NCBI GenBank assembly: GCA_004356685.1
Contig: SMWS01000100.1
Span: 1 to 5,206 of the forward strand
Origin: Deltaproteobacteria bacterium
Lineage (GTDB): Bacteria > Desulfobacterota_D > UBA1144 > Nemesobacterales > N074bin48
Direction: 5' to 3'
Length of the DNA stretch: 5,206 nt
Below, piece by piece: positions 4,878-5,206 of this stretch (position 1 is the stretch's first letter; every line of letters begins with the position of its first letter). The position numbers and the translations under genes are program-made. Under the pieces are notes generated by a model. It was given only the letters and a program-made list of their open reading frames with translations, was not told the origin of the DNA and did not search any database.

Positions 4878-4963
4878 TTTTGGTTAAAGAACCCGTTTTC
4901 TTTCAAGAGAAAGAACAAAATCAGACACTAAATAATCAAATCACTCCCCCATCTCTTTAAAGA

Positions 4964-5028
4964 ATAAAAGGGATACTTCCCCTTTTATATGGTCGTCATA
5001 CCTGAATGGTTGTATCAGGTATCCATAT
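4964..5028. repeat. Two adjacent hairpins
   Basis: The first stem pairs 4964-4972 with 4980-4988, 9 bp perfect around a 7-nt loop (ATAAAAGGG against CCCTTTTAT). With A-rich and T-rich shoulders it could act as a weak bidirectional terminator. The second is a two-part stem: 4998-5005 with 5015-5022 (8 bp), and outside it 4987-4992 with 5023-5028 (6 bp), with a 5-nt bulge on one side. The two share bases 4987-4988, so they are alternative or abutting folds. Confidence 0.5.
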
Positions 5029-5041
5029 TTAGAAACACTGG

Positions 5042-5100
5042 ATTCCGTCTGCAGACATGACGGAATGACTGGCTAACAAACATGACGGAATTACTGGCTA
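5042..5100. repeat. Dispersed-repeat-like hairpin and 25-bp-period duplication
   Basis: ATTCCGTC (5042-5049) pairs with GACGGAAT (5059-5066). The 21-base word beginning ACATGACGGAAT at 5055-5075 recurs at 5080-5100 with one mismatch, a 25-bp period. The CTGGATTCCGxC...GxCGGAATGAC layout matches a short extragenic repeat type seen in many environmental genomes. Confidence 0.65.
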
Positions 5101-5106
5101 CAAAAT

Positions 5107-5136
5107 ATGCACTTCGATAAACTCAGTACGTTAGTG
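5107..5136. repeat. CTTCGAxAAxCTCAGTxC-type dispersed repeat fragment
   Basis: ACTTCGATAAACTCAGTAC at 5111-5129 resembles the widespread extragenic word CTTCGACAAGCTCAG. It continues into GTTAGTGAC, which supplies the stop codon of the frame described at 5131-5206. Recognition is from general familiarity with such repeats, not from copies within this window. Confidence 0.4.
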
Positions 5137-5206
5137 ACACATTACCTCCTTTTGTTTTTTATTGTCCAACCAATTCCGATAATACTCATTGGGTTTAGAT
5201 AATAAA
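5131..5206 (-). CDS. Possible C-terminal end of an unidentified protein (partial)
   Basis: The minus strand is open from the right edge to TAA at 5133-5131 (24 codons plus stop), ending SKPNEYYRNWLDNKKQKEVM-CH. The charged, aromatic-containing composition looks protein-like, but the piece is too short to identify. The last residues and the stop lie in or beside the dispersed repeat, so the native end may have been altered. An AGGAGGT on the same strand (5150-5144) would instead suit a ribosome site for a gene starting near 5140, but the frames there stop within 3-5 codons. Because only the edge is visible, a chance open frame remains possible. Confidence 0.4.
   Translation of the reverse strand, partial: LLSKPNEYYRNWLDNKKQKEVMCH

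Noticed and set aside
5055..5100. CRISPR-like repeat pair here and at 2441-2488
   Set aside because: Only two copies each, no unique spacers of constant length, and no cas genes.
5107..5202. 31-codon plus-strand frame encoding a hydrophobic peptide
   Set aside because: It starts within a dispersed repeat, has no ribosome site, and is antisense to the possible gene end at 5131-5206.

Overview
The window looks like a piece of chromosome from a low-GC, Gram-negative environmental bacterium. Intergenic DNA is very AT-rich, and the native-looking genes (hemD, the membrane protein gene, vapBC, the DsrE-like gene) share that bias. The HemD variant and the stand-alone DsrE protein would fit lineages such as anammox planctomycetes, Nitrospinota/Nitrospirota or Desulfobacterota. 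The sequence alone does not settle which, so this is inference only.

Layout, left to right. Bases 1-714 (minus) hold most of a uroporphyrinogen-III synthase gene that runs off the left edge. Bases 850-1218 (minus) encode a short integral membrane protein with DUF2238/YjdF-like motifs. Divergent from it is a complete type II toxin-antitoxin pair, vapB (1329-1535) and vapC (1532-1924). A perfect 19-bp inverted repeat lies between the two directions and is the likely autoregulatory operator. Bases 1925-2841 form a gene-poor gap. It contains the tail of an IS transposase (2341-2421, minus), a 24-bp tandem duplication, and a REP-like hairpin. A DsrE-family sulfur-carrier-like protein follows at 2842-3198 (plus).

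From about 3300 to 4880 the coding segments become clearly more GC-rich while their spacers stay AT-rich. This stretch holds a secreted truncated hemoglobin gene (3350-3838, minus) with a 10-bp dyad upstream, a 61-residue unidentified protein gene (4236-4421, plus), and a VOC/glyoxalase-family pseudogene (4463-4877, minus) with two frameshifts and a nonsense codon. The composition contrast and the decay suggest horizontally acquired cargo in a permissive region. The right end (about 4964-5130) is a cluster of hairpins and short repeats. It abuts what may be the C-terminal end of another minus-strand gene (5131-5206).

The genes do not form one pathway. Heme synthesis (hemD) and a heme protein (the hemoglobin) are both present, but they are far apart, of different composition and probably unrelated in origin. 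The window reads as a variable region: a toxin-antitoxin module, IS debris, repeats, one pseudogene and imported small genes between housekeeping genes. I found no CRISPR array, rRNA or tRNA, and no convincing new multi-gene system.
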